Assembly: GCF_035046485.1 (NCBI RefSeq)
Contig: NC_085138.1
Span: forward strand, 287,862,089 to 287,926,088
Length of the DNA: 64,000 nt
Direction of reading: 5' to 3'
Source of the DNA: Aedes albopictus
Lineage: Eukaryota > Arthropoda > Insecta > Diptera > Culicidae
Positions 42,960-55,429 of this stretch are shown one piece after another (position 1 is the first letter of the stretch; every line of letters begins with the position of its first letter). The position numbers and the translations under genes are program-made. The notes below the pieces were generated by a model that did not search any database, was not told where the DNA came from, and saw only the letters and a program-made list of their open reading frames with translations.

Positions 42960-45265
42960 AGAGATAACTTGAGAACAGAAGTGGAAAATCTTTGGATATC
43001 AACACTAAAATTAATTGACATTGACAAAATATCAACAATTTTTATTTTTTGCCCAAGAAGTTTATTATAAACTCGGTTTCATTAAAAATACGTTTAAGAT
43101 GGACTTTCATATGTATAGTTTTGATCTATGTTTGCCTTTTTCTTAACTGATTGAAGGAATCATAGTTATAAGATAAATATAATATGCCAGGTTTTTAATA
43201 GAAATTTCTCAATTTCGTAAATATATTCCGAGGATATACCCCAAGGCATTTAGTTTGTTACGTGTTAGCAACATAATTGACCTTATTTTTTGTGAAATTC
43301 AATGAAATATAAAAATTTGCCCCGATAAGGAGAAACGATGATAATGAATTTTTTTTTAAGGAAAAAATTATTTAAGGAAGGGTGTAAACACTCTAGTGTA
43401 AGCTAGATTAGTTGTTTAAAAAAAAAATGGCACAGAATTATTGTTGCAAATGTTTAAATTATTGCATAAAATGCCGTGTGAAAATTAAGTACAACAGATT
43501 TTTGTTTGGTTAAACATCAAAATGGAAATAATATAAGCAAAAAAAAATAGTTCTGTGAAAAGATAAAGACGTATCCTAATGCCTCAGAAGTATAACTGTA
43601 TAATACTAGCATTTCTCAATGAATTAGAAGACTGCCAAGCGAAAGAACTGCTAGAAGAGTCGGAAATTTTGAACCCTGTTTATTTTACAGCAGATGTTTA
43701 TACAAAATGACATGGTCAAAACATTGGCTTATTGCATTCAAGCTGAAGAGGGTGTTAGGTTCATGAGTGCAAACTTTAGAGGACCATAAATGGCGAAAAA
43801 AATTTTCTACGCGTATGGTCAAATCTCAACCGTTACGTAGTTATTGAACTTTCCATGTTTTTGATTATTATTGCCTTAACTGGCTACAACTTTAAAATGG
43901 TCAAACTTATTGCAGTTTTTTACCCTTATTTGAAAGATTGTTGAATTTGCTATGAATCGGCATCTTTGTATCGACTGGTTTAGTTAAATAACTAAGTTTT
44001 CTAGAGCAAAATAGCTAAAAATAGTGTGTTTTGATTTGTTTTTGTCAATTATCTTTGAAACGTGCGTAATAAATTAAAATTCATTCTTTGGCAAAGTTGT
44101 GGCCCCTGTTCCACTCTAAAATTCGTTCTTTGACACCAAACTTCCAGCTCTTATCGTTTTCTTGCAATTTTGATTTCAATGTACGGCACAGTGCGCTAAA
44201 AAGTGCTTACCATGACAGTTGCAAATTTATGATCAGAAATGCGATGTAAGGCAAACTGGAAGCATTTCCTCATTTTTTTGGTTTTTGATTTTTCATTAAA
44301 TAACGAAGCCAATATTTTCAAAATTGGTTTTCGTACACGTGTAGAGTATTGATCTACACTTACCATTAATTTCTAAATTTGATAAGTTGTTGCATTTAAA
44401 GGGCACTCAAGTGCCATATATGTGCTGTCAGTGCACTCCAATGCACGTTAGTGTCAAAGTTACGTTGCAATTAGCGTATGTCATTTGCTCGTTGCAAAGC
44501 AAATGTGTTGCAACAGGTCGCTGTTGTAGATGGCTTCCCATGAAAATATAGCGACTGGCCGTTGGTTTTTCAGCTATATCTCTAAAACGGTAAGAGATTC
44601 CATTTTGGCGTCAAAGTACGAAAGGAAGAACATTAGTTTTTGCGCTAGGAAAATTTTGTTCAAAATAATCTACAGACGGTACTTTTATTAGCATTTTTAG
44701 ATGTTTTTTACCTATGGTAAAAAAAATCTGAGAAACTTTTTTCTTAGTATATTTTTGTTAGATTGCTGAGGTAATTTGGCGTCGATTTCACTAAAAAAAG
44801 TTTGTTCTACGATGCATAGTTTTTAAGATATGATTTTTTGAAATTTGGGGTGTTTTACAAAATTTTGAAAAATTGTGAAATTTTATCTAGCGTTTCCCGG
44901 AAAAATAGTCCACTATGATTTTTTTTAAATTCCATATATGATCATATATCCATGACCTCTAGCACTGGTGAAATTTTCGTGAAAATCGGAGACCCTTAGG
45001 CCCAAAGTGTTTGGTAATAAGAAAAAAATCCCCACCTATATCATAAATTGTCATCTAACAGGTCTCAGAAGGTATGATCGTCTTTTTGTCAGAATGGTCC
45101 CACTGTGCGACGGTTTCGTGAATTCGTGAAGCGTTTACGCTAAAGAAAAACCAGCATGCTGAGGAATACCTGAATAGGCCGAGCAGATAGAACTTAAGAT
45201 GAATGCTATTCTACATCTCTGAAACATTAGAAGCATTGGATTAGAAAAAAATCAGCATGAGCATA
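42960..45265. other. AT-rich spacer, no gene recognised
   Basis: Resembles old transposon arms in composition. No supported boundaries. Confidence 0.4.
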
Positions 45266-45269
45266 TGTA

Positions 45270-45930
45270 TAAGTATGGGACAAACATCAAATTCTCGCTC
45301 CAGTCGGCTTTTTTGATTCCATTTAGGTTCCATATAAACTGTACAAAATTTCAGCGCAATCGGTGAAACTATAATTTAGCGCAAGCGGTTCAAAGTTTTC
45401 ATAGGATTTACTATGGGACACTTTCAGATAAAAAATCCCAGAGGTCGCCCCTTGTCTTCTTAATTCAAATCGATCAACGCTTCTTGATCATTTATGAAAC
45501 TTTTCTTCGAAGACCGCAAAACGATTGGATGCTTGTGGAAAAAGTTATTGATTTATTACAGATTAGATTGCTGCTGATAGTACAAAACAAAAAGCCGTTC
45601 GTTGGATCACTAATCTGTAATAAATATATAACTTTTTCCACAAGCAACCAATCGTTTTGCGGTCTTCGAAGGAAAGTTTCAAATGATTTTTCTACAAGAA
45701 GCGTTGATCGATTTGAATTAAGGAGACAAAGGGCGGCCTCTGGGATTTTTTGTTTGAAGGTGTAACTTTTCCTATAGTAAATCCTATGCAAACTTTGAGC
45801 CGCTAGCGCTAAATTATAGTTTCACCGATTGCACTGAAATTTTGAACAGTTCATATGGGACCTAAATGGCATCTAAAAAGTCGACTGGAGCGAGGATTTA
45901 TTTTTTCCATACAACCGTGTCCCTTACTAA
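45270..45930. mobile_element. Foldback element about 660 bp
   Basis: TTCTCGCTCCAGTCGGCTTT (45291) is mirrored at about 45880-45900; inner arms AAGACCGCAAAACGATTGGA and GTGGAAAAAGTTAT mirror at 45625-45670. The loop is about 40-60 bp. Ends resemble AGTATGGGACA and AGTAAGGGACA, with no clear duplication. Confidence 0.7.
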
Positions 45931-45939
45931 TATGTATAC

Positions 45940-48000
45940 TTGTGACCGTATAATTCGTAGTTTCTACTCCGTAATAAAACAGAACAATCGAAATTGCACA
46001 GGGACCCTAAACACGGAGTCAATAACGGTGCCGGTCACGTTCTTACGGTCATCGAGAAAGGGAAGGAATATTGGTATGATGTGCGTTGCTACTAGAGATC
46101 GCGATCACCTCTACCTCTCCGGATCCAAAGGGTTAAAGTCCTCTGTTGACACCCCTTTCCATCACAGAATAATCAAATTCTCGTTGCGGCTGACCCGATC
46201 ATCCCTAAGGTTGCTCGTACCTCGGCCAGTTCATGCAACTGCACTGCTCCCTACTCCATAGGTCAGTGGGATCACGATTTGGAAAAAAAAATAACTCGGT
46301 CACCATAACATCCTGTGAATGGGTTTCGATGTCCATACCAAGGACCGAACATAAATTTTTATGATTTATGTAATTTAATTTACAACTGAAATGTGCATTT
46401 ATCGAGCCCGAAGAATCTTACATGGATAAGCATCACACGTTCGTTCACACCGCCACCACCACCACACGGCAGGGCAGTACGCTAAAAAGGACAAAAGTGC
46501 ATTTCTCATCCCCCAACAATGCCGTTCATTGCGCGAGATTTCGCAACCGATCCGATGGCGATGCTGGATGCTGATGCTGATACTGATGCGAGAGAGATGG
46601 GATCTTCATGCGCCCTTTGCACCTCGCGGCGCGCGCAGACCGCGATGAGACTGCGCGATGCGATACAGTTTCAATACGCGCCAAATCACGCCGATGATAA
46701 ATTGCCTCCGAATGCTTACGCCAGGGGAAAAAATCACCGATTCTCGCGGGTTCATTAAAGTTTATGAGCGTAAATGTACGCAGTTGAAACAGATAAATTA
46801 TCCAAGAGAAGTTCAGGTTTTCTTTTGACTAGTGGTCCTTTGGTTGGTAGGTATCGAGAGTTTCGTTATGCTGAAAAAGCGGAACTTATCACCACTGATA
46901 AGTTGCTCTGAATCGATTACGCGATATAAGTGGGCCGCTTCATTTGGGACTTCGATTGAGCAATTATACCTAATGGAAAAACAGCTGTTCCCATGGCTGC
47001 CAGTTGATTCCCGGCTGAGATGTCTCGATGATTTGTAAGACTATTGCGTTGAAATGATTTGTGCTATTTCCCACGGTGGAAAGTGAGGGGTTTTCAAGGG
47101 GGAAGACAGCTTTGCTCAGAGCAAGCTTTTGTTGCTCGAGCAACTGAGAGTTGCTCCCAAGCTTGCTCAAACATTTTTCGCTGATCCAAGTAGTCACATG
47201 TATACCAAATTCTCAACCCGTCAATTTTGGTTGGATTGAAAGCTTGAAAGTCTCTGAATATCAATCTATATCTTAATCGTAATGGTTTCATACTACTGAA
47301 AATAGTCCCGGAATGTGACACTTTTTGCGACAATGATGCTAGTGATTTTGAAATATTTTAATCATAAAATTAGCTATCGACACCTTTCGCTATACCGAGA
47401 GATTATGTACGTTGGTCGGGGTCAATAATTGTGCATGTTCCCAATCCTTTTACGCTCTGATCAATACGTAATTGCCGAAAAAATAGATAATTTTCCTAGA
47501 CTCTATAGTACTGTCTTCAAGTCCGATGGCAGTGAGAGAATTGCTTAATTGCCCAACTTATCGCAGGATTGCATGAAAACCCGGCTGGGCGCACAAGCAA
47601 AGAAATAAGCATAGGTAGTGCAGAATGCAGACACTCTTCTTCCCACCAGTGCTGTCATGCTAAAATCAGAGCTGGTTACCCAAGTTTTCAAAATAGCTGC
47701 GCCCCTTATGATGCTACGCCCCCATATAAATAATTCAAGCATTGCGCTCAATTTAACTATTTTGCTGTTCCCAAAATAAAGCAAACAAGACAATTTTCCC
47801 GCTCACAAAAAAGTGTTAGTCTTGGATGTTAAAATTGCGCTCATCTTATACCAAAAAAGGATAATAGATTTTTCAGTTCCCAAAATATAAAGTGGCTATC
47901 TCAGATTCGAAAACAGCTGTCATCGTAAATCAATAACAATGTGAAAATTCCTTCGCTTTTCAATGAGCTGCGATCTCAGTCGTAGAAATTCCCTCAAAAT
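45940..48000. other. Spacer, GC-richer at 46390-46760
   Basis: A CpG-containing block at 46430-46740 contrasts with its surroundings, but no gene motif is seen. 47100-47170 has several GAGCAA/TTGCTC words. Confidence 0.35.
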
Positions 48001-48500
48001 NNNNNNNNNNNNNNNNNNNNNNNNNNNNNNNNNNNNNNNNNNNNNNNNNNNNNNNNNNNNNNNNNNNNNNNNNNNNNNNNNNNNNNNNNNNNNNNNNNNN
48101 NNNNNNNNNNNNNNNNNNNNNNNNNNNNNNNNNNNNNNNNNNNNNNNNNNNNNNNNNNNNNNNNNNNNNNNNNNNNNNNNNNNNNNNNNNNNNNNNNNNN
48201 NNNNNNNNNNNNNNNNNNNNNNNNNNNNNNNNNNNNNNNNNNNNNNNNNNNNNNNNNNNNNNNNNNNNNNNNNNNNNNNNNNNNNNNNNNNNNNNNNNNN
48301 NNNNNNNNNNNNNNNNNNNNNNNNNNNNNNNNNNNNNNNNNNNNNNNNNNNNNNNNNNNNNNNNNNNNNNNNNNNNNNNNNNNNNNNNNNNNNNNNNNNN
48401 NNNNNNNNNNNNNNNNNNNNNNNNNNNNNNNNNNNNNNNNNNNNNNNNNNNNNNNNNNNNNNNNNNNNNNNNNNNNNNNNNNNNNNNNNNNNNNNNNNNN
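48001..48500. other. Assembly gap (500 N)
   Basis: Exactly 500 undetermined bases, likely a placeholder of unknown true size. Confidence 1.
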
Positions 48501-49525
48501 TTCCAACTCGTGGAACTCTCATCGCCGTTAATGGAAATGTAATGAAGTTATTATTATTTAGTTTCATGCGCAAATGAAATGGATGAGAAAACATACAATA
48601 GTCACGAATGATACCTTCCAATGCAATGGCGTTTGCTTTTATTCGGGCTATGCCGTTGTCCAATTTTCTATGCATTTTTCGATTTTTTGCTGCCCTTCAA
48701 TCATTGGGTCAGGTTATTCAAATGATCTTCAATTGCCTCATCAGTTTTGATGAAATGTCAAAACACCATATCCTTACGGAATACCCAAAGTCAGTTGACT
48801 TCAAAACCATGAGCAATAAACCTGTGATCCTTTGTTTTCGGTGACCTGTCTGACCAAGACCGCCGATACGTTTCGTAAATTGGAGAGGCCCATGACCGAG
48901 TCCATCCACAAATGAGCCCATCAAAAGAAGGTTAACTATGCACACAAACGGGCCACGATGAAAGGAGAAGCTTTGGCTGCTTGAACGATGAGAGCCCAAC
49001 ATTATGGGTCGGACTTAAGCCACGCGAGAAAGATGGATCTTTTCATATTCAAATAAACCCGGTGAAGACACACTCTCAAATCAAATCAATCAATTTCATT
49101 GATTGAATCATAAATCACCCCGGGAAGAGCGACCTGCGCTCCGTGTCCAGCATCACAGCTGAATCATTTGAACGCATAAACACACATACACGTATGGACG
49201 CCACACATTGTTTGATTTCATGGGGTTATTGTTAGTCAATCTTCCGAAGGTGAAAAACAGTTTTAAGTCGAAAACAGATGAGGTGTTGGAGAAAAAAAAT
49301 CACAGTTATTGTGATTCCCGCGACGCATTTCGAACAGGTTATCTGTACTTAAAGAGCCCATATGGGCACACTTCGAAAGGAAAACGTGTAGTTTTGTGCT
49401 TTTTTGGAGTACCTATATGCAAGCGGTACAAATAACAGAAAATTGCGGGCGAATTAATATTTACACGAGATGAAAAATGTTGGACCTATGTTATTTTAGA
49501 GCAAAAGTTACGCGCGTTATCATAT
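48501..49525. other. Spacer, no gene recognised
   Basis: Moderate composition. Short frames show no recognised motif. Confidence 0.35.
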
Positions 49526-49972
49526 CTCAACTGGTTCAAAAAATCAAGATTTTTCAAAATATGTTTTTTAATCCTAATTTTTGAACCAGTCGACCGATTT
49601 TATTTTTGTTTTTTGTTTGAAAACTATTGACGTCTAGTTTTCAGGAAAAATACGCTGAAGGGGCAAAATTATGGTTTTGTGCAAAAAATATGCAAGTATT
49701 TTAGTTTTTCGTTTTTTTTTGTGGTCTCAGGACCAAAGTTTTATATTTTTATCAGAAAATTCAGGAAATTTGGCTGTTACTCCAAAAAGTCAGAGATGTA
49801 TGTTTTTTTTTGGTTTTTGAGATATGATTTTTTAAAAAATTATGAGTCACATATTTTAACACTAGCTACTCCAAAACTGCTTAATATTGTACATCAATAA
49901 AACTATGCATTGTATTGCTTTTTGAGTGATTCTTGTTTTGCTTTGTATCCATAGGTGTATAAGGATTCGAAA

Positions 49973-50006
49973 TCAGTTGCTTCGCATCTATTGACGAGTA
50001 CGGTTG
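49973..50006 (+). promoter_or_regulatory. Internal initiator plus downstream promoter element
   Basis: The element starts CAGTTG; with the preceding target T it reads TCAGTT, an initiator match. With A at 49975 as +1, GGTTG at 50002-50006 falls at +28 to +32 and fits the DPE consensus RGWYV. Insect LINEs of the I/Jockey superfamily use this arrangement so that full-length copies carry their own Pol II promoter. Confidence 0.6.
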
Positions 50007-50208
50007 TGTCTTATATCCAGCTGCGTTTCAGTACAGAAGTGTATATTGGTGCTGTGATCTCAGGGATCTCATTTGTTGCGCTATCTCTCTTTCGGCTTTA
50101 CTTCCAGATAAGTACTTTTTTACGTTCATTTTTTCTAATCGAGTGCCTGTAGTTTCGAGACCAACAAAGGGTCGGACCTGCTTGGGAGCGTTGCTTCCAT
50201 TGTAAGTC

Positions 50209-51753
50209 ATGGACCAAGACAGTGACCACAGTGAGGAACCCCCGCTTAAGGTTAAGCCTCCTGACCCTCAAAGTTCCGCTCAGCAGCTACAGCCGATTCT
50301 ACAATCACAACTGTCTCAGTCCGATCCTCCTCCGCCGCCAGTGCTCTCATCGTCCACCCAAGCTGACCTTCGTACCCAGCCTCAACAACTGCCATCAGCC
50401 CGCGTCCATCCACCATCACTGCCGTCGTCATCACCCAAAGCCACCTCCTCCACGCCTCCGTCGCCAACCGCCAATGCCTCTCAGACACCAATGCCAATGC
50501 CTAACCAAATGCCTCTTCGGCACAGATGCTACCCAGAGTCCTGTAAGGGTCCGTTCGAAGTGTTCGTTCGCCAGAAAGATAAGCCAGTAAAGGTTCTACT
50601 CGTTTCCGCAGAAGTTCATAAACATTTTCGGTCAGTGAAGGAAGTTAAACAGCTCGGATTCACTAAGGTTCACATAGTTTTCTCCGACCGGTCAGAAGCT
50701 AACAATGTAGTATATAACGAGCTTCTCAGCCGACTTTATCGAGTCTACATTCCTAGCGAAAGAGTAGAGATCGATGGGGTAATTAATCAAGCTGAAATGG
50801 ACCTGAACTGCCTTACTAATGAGGGGTTCGGAAGATTTGATGATCCGCGTATTCCTCAGGTGTCTATTCTTGAATGCCAACAACTAGCCGAAGTGCAGGT
50901 CGAAGGCAATACGAAAACCTACATTCCCAGCAACGATATTCGTGTTACGTTTGAAGGAACAATTCTTCCAGATTATGTCGAAATAGGTCAGGCTCTCATT
51001 CGTGTTCGCGTATATACCCCGAAGGTCATGCTTTGTGCGAAATGCAAAAGGTTTGGTCATACACAAACCTATTGTTCGAACAAGGCTTGTTGTGATACGT
51101 GTGGTAAACGCCACACAGAAGGTGAATGTACAATTGAGCAACCAGCTTGTCTGTATTGCAAGGGTTCTCACATGTACAAGAATGAGTGTCCCATATATAA
51201 AAAACAGATGAAGCTAGCCAAAGCGAGAGTTGTTCAGAAGTCAAAAATGAGTTACGCAGCCATGGTAAAAGCTCCGGTTTCGCAAAGCTTTGAGCATGAA
51301 AACACCTACAGTTCGTTGAGTGACATGTCAGATTTTGATGAAGAAGCGGAGGAAGCATATCATAGCAGGTACGTTCCTCCAAAGAGGAAAAAACTGCGAC
51401 CAGTTAAAAACCCAAAACGTGCAAAACAGGAGAACGAAAAGATTTCGTTCCCTTTAGACCAATCTTCGAAACAAACGAGGTCGTCTCAAGAAATTCCTGG
51501 ATTCAAGAAAGACGATTTTCCACCGCTCCCACCATCTGGAAGAAACTTCCGCGAACCGGAGACTGCACAGTCGAAGCAAAGCACCGATAAATTCGATATT
51601 CCTCAGCTGATTAACCTCTTCGCAGAAACTTTTGATCTAAGTAACCTCTGGGTCAACCTTTTGTTGAAATTGACTCCCATCCTCAAGACCATTCTCTCCA
51701 AACTCATAACGTCATTGCCCCTCCTTGGTTTGTTTGTATCTATCGATGGCTAA
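50209..51753 (+). CDS. LINE ORF1, nucleic-acid-binding protein
   Basis: 514 residues, intact. The N-terminal 100 residues are rich in Pro, Ser and Gln. A region from about residue 105 (CYPESCKGPFEVFVRQ) to about 270 resembles the conserved ORF1 domain that precedes zinc knuckles in I/Jockey elements. Three knuckles follow: CX2CX4HX4C at 276-289, CX2CX3HX4C at 295-307 and CX2CX3HX5C at 314-327. A basic stretch (PPKRKKLRPVKNPKRAK) at about 390 could be a nuclear signal. The protein is expected to bind the element RNA in a particle. The stop overlaps the ORF2 start (ATGGCTAA), which suggests coupled translation. The start at 50209 is the first ATG with a long frame after a 235-base 5' UTR. Confidence 0.9.
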   Translation: MDQDSDHSEEPPLKVKPPDPQSSAQQLQPILQSQLSQSDPPPPPVLSSSTQADLRTQPQQLPSARVHPPSLPSSSPKATSSTPPSPTANASQTPMPMPNQMPLRHRCYPESCKGPFEVFVRQKDKPVKVLLVSAEVHKHFRSVKEVKQLGFTKVHIVFSDRSEANNVVYNELLSRLYRVYIPSERVEIDGVINQAEMDLNCLTNEGFGRFDDPRIPQVSILECQQLAEVQVEGNTKTYIPSNDIRVTFEGTILPDYVEIGQALIRVRVYTPKVMLCAKCKRFGHTQTYCSNKACCDTCGKRHTEGECTIEQPACLYCKGSHMYKNECPIYKKQMKLAKARVVQKSKMSYAAMVKAPVSQSFEHENTYSSLSDMSDFDEEAEEAYHSRYVPPKRKKLRPVKNPKRAKQENEKISFPLDQSSKQTRSSQEIPGFKKDDFPPLPPSGRNFREPETAQSKQSTDKFDIPQLINLFAETFDLSNLWVNLLLKLTPILKTILSKLITSLPLLGLFVSIDG

Positions 51754-54700
51754 TTCAAATCATAAAAATAGGTTTTCCATTTTACAATGGAATTGCAGAA
51801 GCATTTTGCCAAAAATAGGAGATCTTCGTAATTTTATTAATCAGATAGAAGCAGATTGCTTCGTACTCTCGGAAACATTCCTTGTGGAAAGTTTGTTCTT
51901 CAACGTTCCCTCGTTTAACATTGTTCGTCTGGATCGTGATACTCGAGCCGGAGGAGTATTGATTGGCATTAAAAGTAACTACTCTTTCGAACGTGTAAGG
52001 ATCGACAGTTCTTTCCCAATTGAAATAGTCGCGTGTTCCATCATAATCGATAAACGAAGAGTTACAGTTGCTTCCGTTTACATAGCTCCATCAGCAAAAT
52101 TAGATCAGAACATATTGCGTAACGTAATTCGACAAATTCCTCAGCCAGCATTTATATTAGGCGATTTTAATTCACACGGCACTGAATGGGGAGAATCAGT
52201 AGATGACGCTAGAGCTAATCTTATTTATGATGCGCTAGACGAGTTTCAACTTTCTGTTTTAAATACTGGAGAAATTACGCGTATGGCTTGCCCACCTCAA
52301 AAATGTAGCCGAGTTGATCTGTCTTTGTGTTCTTCAGCCCTTGCACTAAATTCATCCTGGACAGTCATGAACGATCCAGCAAACAGTGACCACCTTCCTG
52401 TCCATATAACATTTGGTACTTACAATTTCGAACATACAACTATATCATTTGATCTCTGCCGACACATAAATTGGGATGATTACTCATCATCGATTTTGAA
52501 TGCTACCGTAAACTTCCATGATATTCAACCGAATGAACTATATCCTTTGTTGACTTCGGCTATCTATGAAGCCGCAATAAACGCTCAGACTAAACCAATT
52601 CCGAAAAACCCTCGCCGATCAAAAACTCCTACAATATGGTGGGATTCAGATTGCACCGAAATTGTCAATCAAAGATCAGAAGCATTCAAATTGTTCAGAA
52701 GATCAGGTTTGACTGAACATTATCTGAATTACCGATAAATAGAAGCAAAAAGTAAACGCCTTCTTAAAGCAAAGAAAAGAAACTTTTGGAAATCGTATGT
52801 AGAATCACTAGATCAGCAAACTGCACTTAGTTCTTTGTGGAGCACAGCACGTAAAATGCGCAACTATGTTCCACCACCGTGTAACTTGGATAGGTATAAT
52901 TCTGAATGGATTCAAGATTTTGCTCAAATTATATGCCCTTCATTCGTTCCGGGTGATAGCCCGAAATTTAGAAGTGAAAACTCGGATTCTGCCTTAGATT
53001 TAAATCAGGACTATACTATTGCTGAACTGGAACATGCCCTATCAGCTTGTAATAATACATCACCAGGACTAGACAACGTGAAATTCCTTTTAATTAAAAA
53101 ATTACCAGAACAAACTAAGCAGCTTTTACTAAACTGTTTCAATTGGGTTGTTCAAAATAATGCCATTCCCAGATCATGGTCAGCTGTTAAAATTGTGGCA
53201 ATTCAAAAACCTGGCAAAAATCCATGCTATGCAGAGTCATACCGTCCCATTGGGCTTCTATCGTGTTATCGGAAAACTTTGGAGAAAATGATTCAATTTC
53301 GTTTAGAGTCCTGGGCCGAAAAGAATAACATTTTATCTCCTACACAGTATGGATTTAGACAATCCAGAAGTACAAGAGACTGTCAAGTGTTATTGGCAAC
53401 CGATATTCAATTAGCCTATACTTTGAAACAGGAGCTTGCAACTGTATTTTTGGACATCAAAGGTGCCTATGACTCTGTATTAATTGATGTACTCTGTAAA
53501 AAGATGAACGACCTAGGAGTTCCAAATCAACTAGCAAACTTTCTTTATTCATTGCTCTCTTTCAAGGAATTGCATTTTGAACAAAACAATAAGATAGCAC
53601 AAATTCGTTGTAGTTTCATCGGATTAACGCAGGGATCTGTTTTAAGTCCGTTGCTTTATAATATATATACCAGTGATATGGATAAATGCATCCACAACAA
53701 GTGCATTTTAGTTCAATACGCCGATGATAGCTGTATTTGGACGTTTGTTAAAAACTTAGCTCTAGCAAAACATTATTTACAAATTACATTAAATAATCTA
53801 ACGAAATGGGCGAACGACCTAGGATTTACATTTTCGTCTAGTAAGTCAGAAATAGTAGTATTTTCCAAAAAAGTTTTTCCATCGAAAGTCCAACTACTAC
53901 TGGGTTTAGAAAACATATGTCAGGCAACCAGCTCTAAATACCTTGGAATTTGGTACGATCAGAAATGTACATGGAAGTTGCACATTGAATATCTTGTTAA
54001 GAAATGCAAAAAACGTGTAAATTTTCTTCGAACTATATCGAGTACATGGTGGGGCGCACATCCAAATGAAATGATAAAACTGTACAAGACAACTATTCTG
54101 TCAGTAATGGAATACGGTTGCTTTGTGTTCCATCAAACCGCAAAAACTCATTTTTTGAAATTAGAGAGGATTCAATACAAAAGTCTACGGATATGTTTAG
54201 GATTAATGACATCAACTCACACTATGTCAGTTGAAGTGCTAGCAGGAGTTCCTCCAATTGACGCTCGGTTTCTTGAGTTAAATTCAAGATATTTAGTTGC
54301 TAAACATGTATCATCTTCGCCAATTATCGACCATATAGATAAACTATTTGAATTGAATCCTCAATCTAGTTATCTTAAATCATATCGAATCTGTTTGACT
54401 ATTCCTTCGGGACCTCAAGAAAATATCAATTATTTCGATATAGATCGTTCGACTGCTTTTCCTAAAATTATAGTTGATAAGTCTCTTCTTGCTGTAACGA
54501 GAGATATGCCGTATATTGAACCAAGAACGCTGCGAGCCATTTTCAAAGAAAGATCATCTACGTTTGAAGATCAGAACATATTTTATACAGATGGATCTTT
54601 GCTGGACGGCCTGGTGGGGTTTGGTGTCTATAGCAGTAGTCACCAAGCAAATTTTAGTTTGGCAGAACCGTGTTCAGTGTATATGGCTGAATTGACGGCA

Positions 54701-55429
54701 ATATGGTATGTTTTGGATCATATTAGCCATTTGTCACCTGGAGATTTCTTAATTTGCTCAGATAGTTTGAGCTCTTTAGAAGCCATTTTAAAAATGAGAT
54801 TGTCCACTAAGACTAGCTCCATGGTACTGAAAATCAGAAAATGTATTTCCCAACTCCAAGAACAAAGTTTTAAAATTTCATTTATTTGGGTTCCTTCTCA
54901 TTCCGGAATACACGGAAATGAGTATGCAGACACCCTTGCAAAAACAGGTACTACACAGGGGGAGCAATTTCAACGACCATCAGAGCCACAGGATTTTAAC
55001 ACACTCATCAAGAATACTACAACGCAAATTTGGCAAAATCAGTGGAATCACAGCAATCTTGGTAGATTTTGCTTTAGTATTCTTCCCAACGTAAAACGGA
55101 AACCCTGGTTCTCAGGAATGAGTTGCGATCGAAAATTCATCAAAAACATGTCCAGAATCATATCTAACCATTATACCTTGAATGCGCATCTTTTCAGAAT
55201 TAATATCACCCAGACCAACCTTTGTGAATGCGAAGAAGACTACGAGCATATCGATCATGTCCTCTGGTACTGCAGAAAATATACGGACTCCAGAACGCTC
55301 ATGCAGGATGAAATGTCGCGAATCGGAAGACCTCTCAAAATACCCATAAGAGATGTTCTTGGGGCGATGGATGTTCCAGCTATGCAAATAATTAATAGTT
55401 TCGTAACTCATGCCAAAATTAAGTTATAA
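51746..55429 (+). pseudogene. LINE ORF2: endonuclease, reverse transcriptase, RNase H (one stop)
   Basis: One frame of 1228 codons with a single TAA at 52736-52738 (codon 331), after NYR and before IEAKSKR. Residues 1-225 are an apurinic-type endonuclease: LQWNCRSI, LSETF, GDFNSHGTEWGE, SDHLPV. The RT spans about 430-750: IQKPGKNPCYAESYRPIGLL, QYGFRQSRSTRD, FLDIKGAYDSV, LTQGSVLSPLLYNIY, catalytic YADD at 658-661, KYLGIWYD. RNase H starts with YTDGS (Asp 949), then MAELTAIW, CSDSLSSLEAI, WVPSHSGIHGNEYAD. A C-terminal CECEEDYEHIDHVLWYC is a Cys/His motif. The start ATG at 51746 overlaps the ORF1 stop; an in-frame ATG at 51725 is less likely. The stop lies in the linker between endonuclease and RT. 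Confidence 0.9.

Noticed and set aside
44187..45107. Third CACAGTG...CACTGTG Transib-like pair
   Set aside because: The adjoining 5-mers differ (TACGG versus CGACG), and the sequences next to the heptamers are not inverted copies.
47920..48675. Long frames of about 170-250 codons
   Set aside because: They are open only because they cross the 500-N gap.
50222..50590. Alternative frames overlapping LINE ORF1
   Set aside because: Pro/His-rich shadow of the ORF1 low-complexity N terminus, no zinc knuckles.
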